A stretch of DNA of 64,000 nucleotides from the NCBI RefSeq assembly GCF_004331685.1, contig NZ_SJSM01000002.1, positions 496,001 through 560,000 on the forward strand. The letters are read 5' to 3'. The translations under genes and the position numbers were made by a program. Position 1 is the first letter of the stretch, and the number at the start of each line of letters is the position of its first letter. Below the pieces are notes generated by a model. That model was not told where the DNA came from. It saw only the letters and a list, made by a program, of their open reading frames with translations, and made no database searches. This stretch comes from Pedobacter hiemivivus (GTDB lineage: Bacteria > Bacteroidota > Bacteroidia > Sphingobacteriales > Sphingobacteriaceae). This document shows, one piece after another, positions 35,372-42,453 of this stretch.

Positions 35372-35899
35372 ATGAAAAAATTATTACTACTAACAGCAGT
35401 TGCAGGTTTATTCGCATTTACTAGTGTTAATGCACAGACTAAAACGCCAAAATTAAGTATTGGTGCTGAGTTTGGATTTCCAATGGGAACTTTTGGAGAT
35501 AGTTATAACTTAGGTTATGGTGGTTCATTGCAGTACCAACACCCAGTAGCAGCTAATTTATTGGTAACAGGTAGTGCAGGTTACACTACGTTTACTGGGA
35601 AAGATGTGACGGTTTTTGGTACAACTTTCAAAGCTCCTTCTTTTGGTACTATTCCTGTAAAAGCGGGTGCTAGATATTATTTCGGTGAAACTTTTTTTGC
35701 TGGTGCTGAATTAGGTGCTGGTTTCTCAACTGAAGAAGGTGGGTCAACTGCATTTATTTACTCTCCAGGTGTTGGTGTTGATTTTCCTGTATCTGATAAA
35801 GGTTCAGTTGAATTAGGCGCGCGTTACGAAGGTTGGTCGGCTAACTCTAATACAAGCGGTTTCCTTGGATTAAGATTAGCTTATAACTTCGGTTTATAG
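35372..35899 (+). CDS. Outer-membrane beta-barrel protein (paralogue of the gene at 41167)
   Basis: 175 residues with signal peptide MKKLLLLTAVAGLFAFTSVNA. Strand-like repeats include IGAEFGFPMGTFG, IPVKAGARYYFG, FFAGAELGAGFS and VELGARYEGWS, ending LRLAYNFGL. The same blocks occur in order in the protein at 41167 (DFGFPIGDY, IKAGARYF, GAGELGVAFS, IGVRYEGWS), so the two are paralogues. Function is unknown. It has its own terminator. Confidence 0.8.
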   Translation: MKKLLLLTAVAGLFAFTSVNAQTKTPKLSIGAEFGFPMGTFGDSYNLGYGGSLQYQHPVAANLLVTGSAGYTTFTGKDVTVFGTTFKAPSFGTIPVKAGARYYFGETFFAGAELGAGFSTEEGGSTAFIYSPGVGVDFPVSDKGSVELGARYEGWSANSNTSGFLGLRLAYNFGL

Positions 35900-35926
35900 T
35901 CGAAAGGCAATTTTTTTAATAAAATT

Positions 35927-35960
35927 GGGCTGTTTGAGATGATCAAACAGCCCTTTTTTT
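35927..35960 (+). terminator. Intrinsic terminator
   Basis: GGGCTGTTTGA (35927-35937) pairs with TCAAACAGCCC (35943-35953), followed by T7. Confidence 0.88.
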
Positions 35961-36024
35961 GTGTCCTATTTTGGGATTGCTATATGGTTTAGATTTGACT
36001 TTCCATAATACGATGTCTTTCCCT

Positions 36025-36032
36025 TATCTTTG
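36025..36032 (+). promoter_or_regulatory. -7 box of the ABC-F gene promoter
   Basis: TATCTTTG is an exact TAnnTTTG 23 nt before the GTG start. The best -33 candidate is TTTC at 36000-36003, 21 nt upstream, one mismatch. Confidence 0.4.
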
Positions 36033-36055
36033 CCAAAATTCAATATTTCTATACT

Positions 36056-37687
36056 GTGATTAATGTAAATAACATCTCCGTTTCATTTGGCGGAACCACG
36101 CTATTTAGCGATGTAACCTTTTCGATAAACGAGAACGATAAGATAGCCCTGATGGGGAAGAATGGTGCAGGCAAGTCGACCATCTTAAAGATCATTGCCA
36201 ATGCTGCTAAACCTACTTCTGGTAACGTAACCGGTCCAAAGGACGCGGTAATAGCGTATTTGCCACAGCATTTGCTGAGTCAGGATAAGGTTACCGTTTT
36301 TGAAGAAACGATGAAAGCTTTTGAAGAGGTAAACCAGATGCAAAAAGAGCTTGATGAATTGAATGAGCAGCTTACTATTCGTACCGATTACGAAAGTGAT
36401 GACTATATGAAGCTGATCGAACGCGTGTCGGAATTGAGTGAGAAGTTTTATTCGATCGAAGAGATCAATTATGATGCAGAAGTAGAAAAGGTGTTAAAAG
36501 GCTTAGGTTTTGAGCGCAAGGATTTTACCCGCCAAACCTCTGAGTTTTCGGGTGGATGGCGTATGCGTATCGAGTTGGCCAAAATTCTGTTAAAGAAACC
36601 AGATCTTATCTTACTGGATGAACCGACTAACCACATGGATATCGAAAGTATACAATGGTTGGAAGATTTCTTGATCAACTCAGCAAAGGCGGTTATAGTG
36701 ATCTCGCACGATCGTACTTTTGTAGATAACATTACCAATCGTACCATCGAGGTTACTATGGGTAGAATATATGATTATAAAGCTAAGTATAGCCATTATC
36801 TTCAGTTGCGTGCCGACCGCCGTGTCCACCAATTGAAAGCTTATGAGGAACAACAACGTTTTATTGCCGATAACCAAGAATTTATAGACCGTTTTAGAGG
36901 GGTGTACTCGAAAACCTTGTCGGTGCAGTCGCGTGTAAAGATGCTCGAAAAGCTCGAAGTTATTGAGATCGATGAAGTGGATACTTCAGCATTGCGCCTG
37001 AAATTTCCACCATCGCCGCGTTCGGGTCAATATCCGGTTATCGTAGAAGAACTCACTAAAACCTATGGCGATCATGTGGTGTTTCAGAAAGCATCGATGG
37101 TGATCAGGCAGGGAGAAAAAGTAGCGTTTGTGGGTAAAAATGGTGAAGGTAAGTCGACCATGATCAAAGCTATCATGGGCGAGATCGATTTTGAAGGTGA
37201 ATTAAAAGTAGGTCACAATGCAAAGATTGGATACTTTGCCCAAAACCAAGCTGCATTGCTTGATGAAAATATAACGGTATTCGAAACCATTAACCAGATT
37301 CCATTAAGCGATGGTTCTATAAAAATTAAAGACCTTTTGGGTGCCTTTATGTTTAGTGGTGATGATACCACGAAAAAAGTTAAGGTGCTTTCTGGAGGAG
37401 AGAAGACTCGTTTAGCCATGATCAAGTTGCTATTAGAACCTGTAAATGTGTTAATACTGGATGAGCCAACCAATCATTTGGACATGAAGACTAAAGATAT
37501 TATCAAGGACGCCCTTAAGGATTTTGATGGCACTTTGATTCTGGTATCCCATGATCGGGATTTCTTGGATGGGCTGGCAGAAAAAGTATTCGAGTTTGGT
37601 AATAAGCGTGTACGCGAGCACTTTGAGGATATTAAAGGGTTCTTGGCTTACAAGAAAATGGACAACTTAAAAGAAATCGAACTTTAA
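36056..37687 (+). CDS. ABC-F family ribosome-associated ATPase
   Basis: 543 residues from a GTG start (INVNNISVSFGG). Two ABC domains in one chain without membrane segments: the first has Walker A GKNGAGKST, signature SGGWRMR and Walker B LLDEPTNHMD; the second has GKNGEGKST, LSGGEKTR and LILDEPTNHLD. The interdomain linker is a charged helical hairpin (about 240-310). This is the ABC-F architecture of EttA/YbiT/YkpA-type translation factors that bind the ribosomal E site; some members give antibiotic resistance by target protection. The sequence does not decide which. Confidence 0.92.
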   Translation: MINVNNISVSFGGTTLFSDVTFSINENDKIALMGKNGAGKSTILKIIANAAKPTSGNVTGPKDAVIAYLPQHLLSQDKVTVFEETMKAFEEVNQMQKELDELNEQLTIRTDYESDDYMKLIERVSELSEKFYSIEEINYDAEVEKVLKGLGFERKDFTRQTSEFSGGWRMRIELAKILLKKPDLILLDEPTNHMDIESIQWLEDFLINSAKAVIVISHDRTFVDNITNRTIEVTMGRIYDYKAKYSHYLQLRADRRVHQLKAYEEQQRFIADNQEFIDRFRGVYSKTLSVQSRVKMLEKLEVIEIDEVDTSALRLKFPPSPRSGQYPVIVEELTKTYGDHVVFQKASMVIRQGEKVAFVGKNGEGKSTMIKAIMGEIDFEGELKVGHNAKIGYFAQNQAALLDENITVFETINQIPLSDGSIKIKDLLGAFMFSGDDTTKKVKVLSGGEKTRLAMIKLLLEPVNVLILDEPTNHLDMKTKDIIKDALKDFDGTLILVSHDRDFLDGLAEKVFEFGNKRVREHFEDIKGFLAYKKMDNLKEIEL

Positions 37688-37724
37688 TTCTTTACAATAG
37701 GCTCAATAAGAAGGCTACTTATTT

Positions 37725-37769
37725 ATCTGCATTAGCAATGTGCATTTTTTGTACATTGCTAATGCAGAT
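37725..37769. terminator. Terminator between convergent ABC-F and DUF4143 genes
   Basis: A perfect 17-bp stem (37725-37741 with 37753-37769; core GCATTAGCAATGT) closes an 11-nt loop. It lies 2 nt past the stop of the DUF4143 gene and 37 nt past the ABC-F stop, so it may serve both. Confidence 0.75.
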
Positions 37770-37771
37770 CC

Positions 37772-38929
37772 TTATATATTCTTCCAGCTTGTAATGGTGT
37801 ACTTTGTTCTTTGTTGATCATCTGTACCGCCGTAGATTAGTGTTTTCTTTATCGGAGTGTTTGGGGTTAGTTCTTCAAAATAATCCATTTCCTTAAATAA
37901 AGATGCTGAAATGGTTTGGGTTGCCTTAACCTCGTAAATATCAAAACCGTTATGGGTTTTGATTAACATATCCACCTCGCGGCCATTACTATCTTGCCAA
38001 AAGTTATACTCCTGGTGAAGATATAGATGGTTATTCTTCTTAATATATTCGGTAATAATCATGTTTTCGAAGATGTTCCCTTTTAGCCTGTTCTGTTCCA
38101 TGTCTTCCGCTTTTCTGATGCCGAGTAAGTGATTAAGCAGACCTGTGTCGTAAAAATAAATTTTGGGTGTTTTTACCAGGCGTTTATTAAAGTTCTGATG
38201 GTAGGGCTGCATTTGAAATATAATATAACTACTTTCTAATATTGATAACCATGCTTTTGCTGTCGGTTGAGAAATATTGCATTCATTTGCAAGTGCATTA
38301 ATGTTGAGTAGTTGTCCTGCTCTGGCTGCACAAAGACCTATAAATGTTCGGAACAAACTAATGTCTCTAATGTTTAACAGCTCAGTTACATCCTTTTCTA
38401 TGTAGGTTTGGATATAGTTGGCGTAAAAAACAACTGGGTCTATTTCCCTGGCGTAAATTGCCGGATAAAATCCTTTTACTGCTGTTTCTGCATAGCTCTC
38501 ATTGAGAAGATTTACACTTTTAAGTTCTGTGAAGTCGAATGGTAGAAGTTTGAATAAAGCTACTCTGCCGGCAAGTGTTTGTGTGATATTATTTAACAGA
38601 TGGAAATTTTGCGAACCAGATAATATGAATTGTCCCATTTTTCCACTTTCATCAACAATACCCTGGATGTAGGAAAAAAGTGATGGAACGCGTTGCACTT
38701 CATCAAAAATCACATTTTCATCGTATAGCTTTAAAAAACCTACAGGATCTTCAGTAGCGAAAGACCTTACATCAGGATTTTCTAGCGATACATATCTATA
38801 GCCCGCAAAAATTTGCTTTAACAAAGTGGTTTTTCCTGATTGCCTTGGGCCTGTCAAAGCAATAATCGGAAATTTACTTTTTTGTTGAGTTATTTTTTCT
38901 GCTATTTGCCTGTGTATAAAACCATTCAT
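37772..38929 (-). CDS. AAA ATPase with DUF4143 (winged helix and PD-(D/E)XK-like) C-terminus
   Basis: 385 residues. Walker A is GPRQSGKTT (27-35), Walker B VIFDEVQR (73-80), and the sensor segment ILSGSQN (102-108). A winged-helix region follows (about 208-238, NALANECNISQPTAKAWL). The DUF4143 tail has a nuclease-like arrangement: Glu289 in GNIFENM, Asp320 in REVDML and Glu333-x-Lys335 in YEVKA. These ATPases are common and patchily distributed in bacteria and archaea; their role is not established. Four iterons and a palindrome lie directly upstream, and a relic of a second copy is at 40763. The residues needed for both activities look intact. Confidence 0.9.
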   Translation of the reverse strand: MNGFIHRQIAEKITQQKSKFPIIALTGPRQSGKTTLLKQIFAGYRYVSLENPDVRSFATEDPVGFLKLYDENVIFDEVQRVPSLFSYIQGIVDESGKMGQFILSGSQNFHLLNNITQTLAGRVALFKLLPFDFTELKSVNLLNESYAETAVKGFYPAIYAREIDPVVFYANYIQTYIEKDVTELLNIRDISLFRTFIGLCAARAGQLLNINALANECNISQPTAKAWLSILESSYIIFQMQPYHQNFNKRLVKTPKIYFYDTGLLNHLLGIRKAEDMEQNRLKGNIFENMIITEYIKKNNHLYLHQEYNFWQDSNGREVDMLIKTHNGFDIYEVKATQTISASLFKEMDYFEELTPNTPIKKTLIYGGTDDQQRTKYTITSWKNI

Positions 38930-38948
38930 GAATACAAATGTAACGCTA

Positions 38949-39029
38949 TTTTGAAATTACATAGCTTTTATTTTGAAATTACATAGCTTCTGTTTTGAAA
39001 TTACATAAGATCTATTTTGAAATTACATA
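38949..39029. repeat. Four direct repeats (iterons) upstream of the DUF4143 ATPase gene
   Basis: The 15-mer TTTTGAAATTACATA occurs four times without mismatch at 38949, 38971, 38993 and 39015, exactly 22 nt apart (about two helical turns). The 7-nt spacers are related: GCTTTTA, GCTTCTG, AGATCTA. The array ends 19 nt before the start codon on the minus strand, where a promoter or ribosome would act. It looks like a multi-site operator, perhaps for the winged helix of the adjacent protein itself. Confidence 0.92.
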
Positions 39030-39091
39030 ACTTTTGCCCCGTTTTTAACTAGTTAGGCCTGTAGGTTAGTTCTTCACAACAAGCACGTTTC

Positions 39092-39183
39092 TTCACACCT
39101 TATTCACACATCCTTCACACCAAACCCACAAAAAGGTACCTTTTTGTGAAGAAAGTGTGTGGAATGTGTGGACTATGTGAGGA
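39092..39183. repeat. Perfect 22-bp palindrome flanked by 11-bp-periodic repeats in inverted orientation
   Basis: A perfect palindrome with centre GGTACC spans 39127-39148 (half-site CACAAAAAGG). On its left TTCACAC occurs at 39092, 39103 and 39114, exactly 11 nt apart; on its right the complementary-strand motif GTGTGG/GTGG/GAGG recurs with the same 11-nt step to 39183. The whole block is a roughly 90-bp imperfect inverted repeat between the 99-residue gene and the iterons. It may be a terminator, a protein-binding array in phase with the helix, or a mobile-element end. Confidence 0.75.
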
Positions 39184-39190
39184 CTACTCC

Positions 39191-39490
39191 TTAAGCGTGA
39201 CTAGTTTCTGGTTTAGGTTGATGTAGGGGGTATTTATCCTCATAGAGGATACTGGTGGCCATAATCATAGGGTGAAGGTATTCATAGAATGCGATCAAAT
39301 TAGTTCGTTCTACGTTATTTAAAAATTCTTTTTTGGTGTAAAAGCTTTGTTTGATCATTTGACGAAGGTAATCAAGGCTGTCGTCGAGTGAATAAACAGA
39401 AAAAAAAGATTTTAAGACTTCATTGGCAACTTCTTGTTGCTCGGCTTTGGTGCCGGATGGTCTTTTGTGAAGATACTGTTCGTGGTTCAT
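39191..39490 (-). CDS. Small protein of unknown function
   Basis: 99 residues, no signal peptide or membrane helix, His/Lys-rich at both ends. Residues about 15-90 look alpha-helical (VANEVLKSFFSVYSL, LDYLRQMIKQSFYTKKEF, LIAFYEYLHPMIMAT). I do not recognise the family. It lies on the same strand as the DUF4143 ATPase and upstream of it, separated by the palindrome and iterons, and could share its control. It starts at a clear ATG. Confidence 0.6.
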   Translation of the reverse strand: MNHEQYLHKRPSGTKAEQQEVANEVLKSFFSVYSLDDSLDYLRQMIKQSFYTKKEFLNNVERTNLIAFYEYLHPMIMATSILYEDKYPLHQPKPETSHA

Positions 39491-40058
39491 ATGCTCATTT
39501 TTAAAGTTAAAAAAATTGAGTCTCTGGCGATTTAGGAGCTGCTAGTGTAGGTTTTCGTTTTTAAATGAAACGAAGGTGAACTATAGCAAGCTCTATGTAA
39601 AACCGCAACACATCGGGCATCTGACCGCCTTGAACCTACGGATTACAATAGAGCCCATAACGCTATAGTGCACCTCAAAAGTACAACAATATTTGTTACG
39701 GGCATTAATCTATTGTCTCGGTTCACAGTTGTCAGATTTTTGATGAGTGAGACTCTAATTAATACCTCATTTAAGAAGTAATGATATGTTGTGCTGTTTC
39801 TTTATTTCATTGGCCGTTTTTTAATTGTTCTTAATTTCTAGCGCCATATTTACAGCGCTATCACATTGTTTAAAGATAAATATAATATTTTTAATAAATA
39901 TAATTTCTATTAAATTAACTAATAGTGTAGGATTAATGATTTTGACTTTGCTTAATAGTATATCCTGTTTTATTGTTTTTAGAGTCCGGAGGTAGCGAAA
40001 CGTGTTTTCGTGCTTATATTGCTTTTAATTAAATAATTAGTAATCTAAATTAAATAAA
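39491..40058. other. 568-nt non-coding region with structured-RNA candidate
   Basis: No credible reading frame. Contents: the structured element at 39575-39674; a hairpin TTCGTTT/AAACGAA directly before it (39553-39574); a distant inverted pair GAGTCTC (39518-39524) and GAGACTC (39749-39755) that brackets it; a small palindrome TAGCGC/GCGCTA (39839-39860); and a strongly AT-rich leader (39860-40058) before the DUF6266 gene. Confidence 0.5.
39575..39674 (-). ncRNA. Candidate structured non-coding RNA (long irregular hairpin)
   Basis: Nested, in-register complementarity runs through 100 nt: GGTG/CACC (39575-39578 with 39671-39674), CTATAGC/GCTATAG (39581-39587 with 39662-39668), GCTCTA/TAGAGC (39590-39595 with 39649-39654), TGTAA/TTACA (39596-39600 with 39643-39647) and CCG/CGG (39603-39605 with 39639-39641). 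That makes 25 pairs with small internal loops, one of them asymmetric, and a 33-nt apical region. The strand is uncertain. I favour minus because an exact -7 box, TACTTTTG (39683-39676), places a start near 39670. The long hairpin with an internal bulge recalls 6S-type RNAs (6S-Flavo is a Bacteroidota family to test), but this is not shown. Confidence 0.5.
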
Positions 40059-40697
40059 ATGGCAAGAATTAAAAAAGGGATCCTAGGTGGATTCTCAGGA
40101 AAAGTAGGCACTGTTGTAGGTGCGAGTTGGAAAACTGTAGACTATATGCGGGGGCTACCAAGGCCAAGTAACAAGCCTTCCACAATGAAGCAACTGGCTC
40201 AGCGAAATAAAATGGCATTATTGAGAGGGTTTTTACTTGGGCTACGTGACGTTATTGAACTTCGTTTTCAAAATATTTCGAAGTATACTCCGATGAATGA
40301 TGCTTTGTCATATAATATGCTGAATACTATTGAAGGGATTCACCCCGAGCAAAGCGTGAATTTTAAACAGCTGATTTTTAGTAAAGGAGATCTATTGGGG
40401 ACTTGGTCGCCAAAGGTGGTTTCAATAAAAAGTAATTCAGTTGACTTTAGTTGGAAAAATGGAAACTTCACACCGCTGTGTGCTGCTGATGATCAGGTGA
40501 CTTTGGTTGTTTATAATCCGGTAAAGAAAGTGTTTTGCATATTAGAAAATGCGGGGTTAAGAGAAGATAAGGCCTCAAGGTTACTTCTTCCTGAAGATTT
40601 CGCTGGAGATACGCTACATTGTTACATTAGTTTTTATTCTGAAAATAGAAAACTAGCCTCTACTAATGAGTATTTAGGTGAGATAACAGCGGTTTAA
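40059..40697 (+). CDS. DUF6266 family protein
   Basis: 212 residues. The N-terminus ARIKKGILGGFSGKVGTVVG followed by SWKTVDYMRGLP is the hallmark of the DUF6266 family, which is numerous in Pedobacter-like genomes. No signal peptide. The second half (about 100-205) looks beta-rich and fibronectin-like (VDFSWKNGN, VTLVVYNPVKK, LHCYISFYSENRK). Function is unknown. The gene stands alone between two non-coding structured regions in the most unusual part of the window. Confidence 0.8.
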   Translation: MARIKKGILGGFSGKVGTVVGASWKTVDYMRGLPRPSNKPSTMKQLAQRNKMALLRGFLLGLRDVIELRFQNISKYTPMNDALSYNMLNTIEGIHPEQSVNFKQLIFSKGDLLGTWSPKVVSIKSNSVDFSWKNGNFTPLCAADDQVTLVVYNPVKKVFCILENAGLREDKASRLLLPEDFAGDTLHCYISFYSENRKLASTNEYLGEITAV

Positions 40698-40762
40698 TGT
40701 CTATTCCCTTTGGTTTGAACTGTCTCAAATTTTGCGACAGTTGGATTTTGTTCAACTCCTTC

Positions 40763-40809
40763 GTTACATCTTTTCTATGTAGGTTTGGATATAGTTGGCA
40801 TAAAACAAA
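40763..40809 (-). pseudogene. Fragment of a second DUF4143 ATPase gene
   Basis: About 47 nt match 38385-38432, inside the intact DUF4143 gene, with one single-base gap and few mismatches. On the minus strand it reads FYANYIQTYIEK in frame before running into a stop (ATG-TAA replaces the following codons), corresponding to residues 168-179 of the intact protein. No further homology was noticed on either side. It is either a decayed paralogue or a partial duplication. Confidence 0.75.
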
Positions 40810-40820
40810 ACTTATGTAAA

Positions 40821-40880
40821 CATTCTTTACATGAGACACTCATCATGTAAAGAATGTGGGATTATCTTCACATGATGAGT
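40821..40880. repeat. Two overlapping, mutually exclusive inverted repeats
   Basis: CATTCTTTACATGA (40821-40834) is perfectly complementary to TCATGTAAAGAATG (40843-40856). The shared middle segment ACTCATCATGT (40838-40848) is also perfectly complementary to ACATGATGAGT (40870-40880). Both stems cannot form at once in one molecule. This is the geometry of a switch, but no downstream gene is directly linked. Confidence 0.85.
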
Positions 40881-40897
40881 GATGTCCTCTTTAATGA

Positions 40898-40939
40898 ATT
40901 GTCTCTATTACCTCCTGATCATACCGAAATAGAGACAAT
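40898..40939. repeat. 12-bp inverted repeat
   Basis: ATTGTCTCTATT (40898-40909) and AATAGAGACAAT (40928-40939) are perfect reverse complements with an 18-nt centre. The word GAGACAA recurs at 40949-40955. Confidence 0.85.
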
Positions 40940-40953
40940 AACTATATTGAGAC

Positions 40954-40969
40954 AAGATTGTGCAATCTT
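40954..40969. repeat. Short hairpin
   Basis: AAGATTG (40954-40960) and CAATCTT (40963-40969) are perfect complements with a two-base centre. Confidence 0.7.
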
Positions 40970-41166
40970 CAATTGCCCTTGCTGAATTAAAAGGATTAGC
41001 TTATACACTACCTAATCGGTAGATACTTTTAAACGCAGTAATATTTAAAGAGGCTCGAGTGCGAGACATTGTATATCAATACTGAACTATTTGAACTTTT
41101 GAAAAAATAAAGCTATTAGAGAACGGCTATATTTTATAATATTGCGGCTCTTAAAAAAAGAACTAC

Positions 41167-41685
41167 GTGAAAAAAATAATATTAATTGCCGTTGCAAGTT
41201 TTTTAATGCTCAATCACATCAACGCTCAAACAAATAAATATGAATCTAAAATTGGTTTGGGCGTTGATTTTGGTTTTCCTATTGGAGATTATAAAAATAC
41301 AGCCGATTATGGCGTAGGCGTTTCCTTGCTTTATCAGAAGCCAGTTTCTGAAAACCTAAGTATTATCGGAAATGTCGGTTACTTAAGGTTTCATGGTCCG
41401 AAAATTTTAGAAAATATTAATTACAAGGAAGGATTTGTGCCGATAAAAGCAGGTGCCAGATATTTTATTGCCCCATATCTTTATGGTGCTGGCGAGTTAG
41501 GTGTTGCCTTTTCTACCGCTTATGGGAGAGGCGCAGGAACTGCATTTACTTATGCACCGAGTTTCGGAACAGAATTTTCGGTATCTAATAGTGGTACTGT
41601 AGATATAGGTGTAAGGTATGAAGGCTGGTCGAGAAGTGGTGCAACACTTTCATTTGTTGGATTGCGGGCTGGGTACAACTTTTAG
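41167..41685 (+). CDS. Outer-membrane beta-barrel protein (paralogue of the gene at 35372)
   Basis: 172 residues from a GTG start, which gives signal peptide MKKIILIAVASFLMLNHINA. Barrel-type strands and the blocks IKAGARYF, GAGELGVAFS, GTAFTYAP and GVRYEGWS align in order with the protein at 35372. It ends in Phe (LRAGYNF), the outer-membrane assembly signal. Function is unknown. It lies 39 nt upstream of gldF on the same strand; whether it is transcribed with gldFG is unclear. Confidence 0.8.
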   Translation: MKKIILIAVASFLMLNHINAQTNKYESKIGLGVDFGFPIGDYKNTADYGVGVSLLYQKPVSENLSIIGNVGYLRFHGPKILENINYKEGFVPIKAGARYFIAPYLYGAGELGVAFSTAYGRGAGTAFTYAPSFGTEFSVSNSGTVDIGVRYEGWSRSGATLSFVGLRAGYNF

Positions 41686-41724
41686 CGGATATTTTTCTAA
41701 CTTCGGCGTCATTAATCTGAATGC

Positions 41725-42453
41725 ATGTACGCAGTTTTTAAACGGGAATTATTTAGTTTGTTAAATTCACTGATGGCTTACATCACCATCGGCGTTTTTC
41801 TATTGGCCTTGGGCCTATTGCTGTGGTTTTTTCCTGATACCTCTATATTAGACTATGGCTATGCTGAGCTAACAGGCTTTTTTAGTTTAGCGCCTTTTTT
41901 ATTCATGTTTTTAATTCCCGCGATTACCATGCGTTCTTTTGCCGAAGAGCGGAGGGAAGGTACTTATATTTTGTTGGCCACAAGGCCGCTTACCGATTGG
42001 CAAATTATATTGGCCAAATATCTGGCTTGTTTAGTACTGGTGCTTTTTTCGCTAATCCCAACATTGATCTATTATTATTCTATTTCGGAATTGGGTTTGC
42101 CTAAGGGCAATATAGACACCGGAGCTGTAATCGGTTCTTACATCGGTTTATTGTTATTGGGTTCAGCATTTACAGCTGTAGGTGTTTTTGCTTCCTCCGT
42201 TACTAAAAATCAGGTTATTGCGTTTGCCATTTCGGTGTTTATTTGCTTTATCGTTTATACGGGCTTTGACGCCATGAGTCAGATATTTGCTTTGCAATAT
42301 TTAGAATCGTTGCTTATCGGTTTGAGTGTAAATGAACACTATCAGTCTATTAGTCGTGGGGTATTGGATACTCGGGATCTTGTTTATTTTATCAGTTTTG
42401 TAGCGCTGTTTTTGGGCCTTACCAGATTTGTGATTGGAGGTAGGAAATGGTAA
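41725..42453 (+). CDS. gldF: Gliding-associated ABC transporter permease GldF
   Basis: 242 residues with six membrane helices and the ABC-2 type permease layout. A cytoplasmic loop after helix 2 has MRSFAEERREGTYILLATRPLTDW (key residues E, R, G, T, L, RP), typical of this permease class. With GldA (ATPase, 33607) and GldG it forms the GldAFG complex known from Flavobacterium gliding. It overlaps gldG by 7 nt. Confidence 0.88.
   Translation: MYAVFKRELFSLLNSLMAYITIGVFLLALGLLLWFFPDTSILDYGYAELTGFFSLAPFLFMFLIPAITMRSFAEERREGTYILLATRPLTDWQIILAKYLACLVLVLFSLIPTLIYYYSISELGLPKGNIDTGAVIGSYIGLLLLGSAFTAVGVFASSVTKNQVIAFAISVFICFIVYTGFDAMSQIFALQYLESLLIGLSVNEHYQSISRGVLDTRDLVYFISFVALFLGLTRFVIGGRKW

Larger units (their letters stand above)
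40698..41166. other. 469-nt non-coding region with gene relic and stacked inverted repeats
   Basis: It holds the inverted repeat AACTGTC/GACAGTT (40718-40742), the DUF4143 relic (40763-40809), three larger inverted repeats (40821-40969, listed separately), a small CTACC/GGTAG hairpin (41008-41022) and an AT-rich leader before the barrel gene. No intact reading frame was supported. Confidence 0.55.

Noticed and set aside
38949..39029. Possible CRISPR array
   Set aside because: Repeats are 15 nt with 7-nt related spacers and no cas genes; this is an iteron array.
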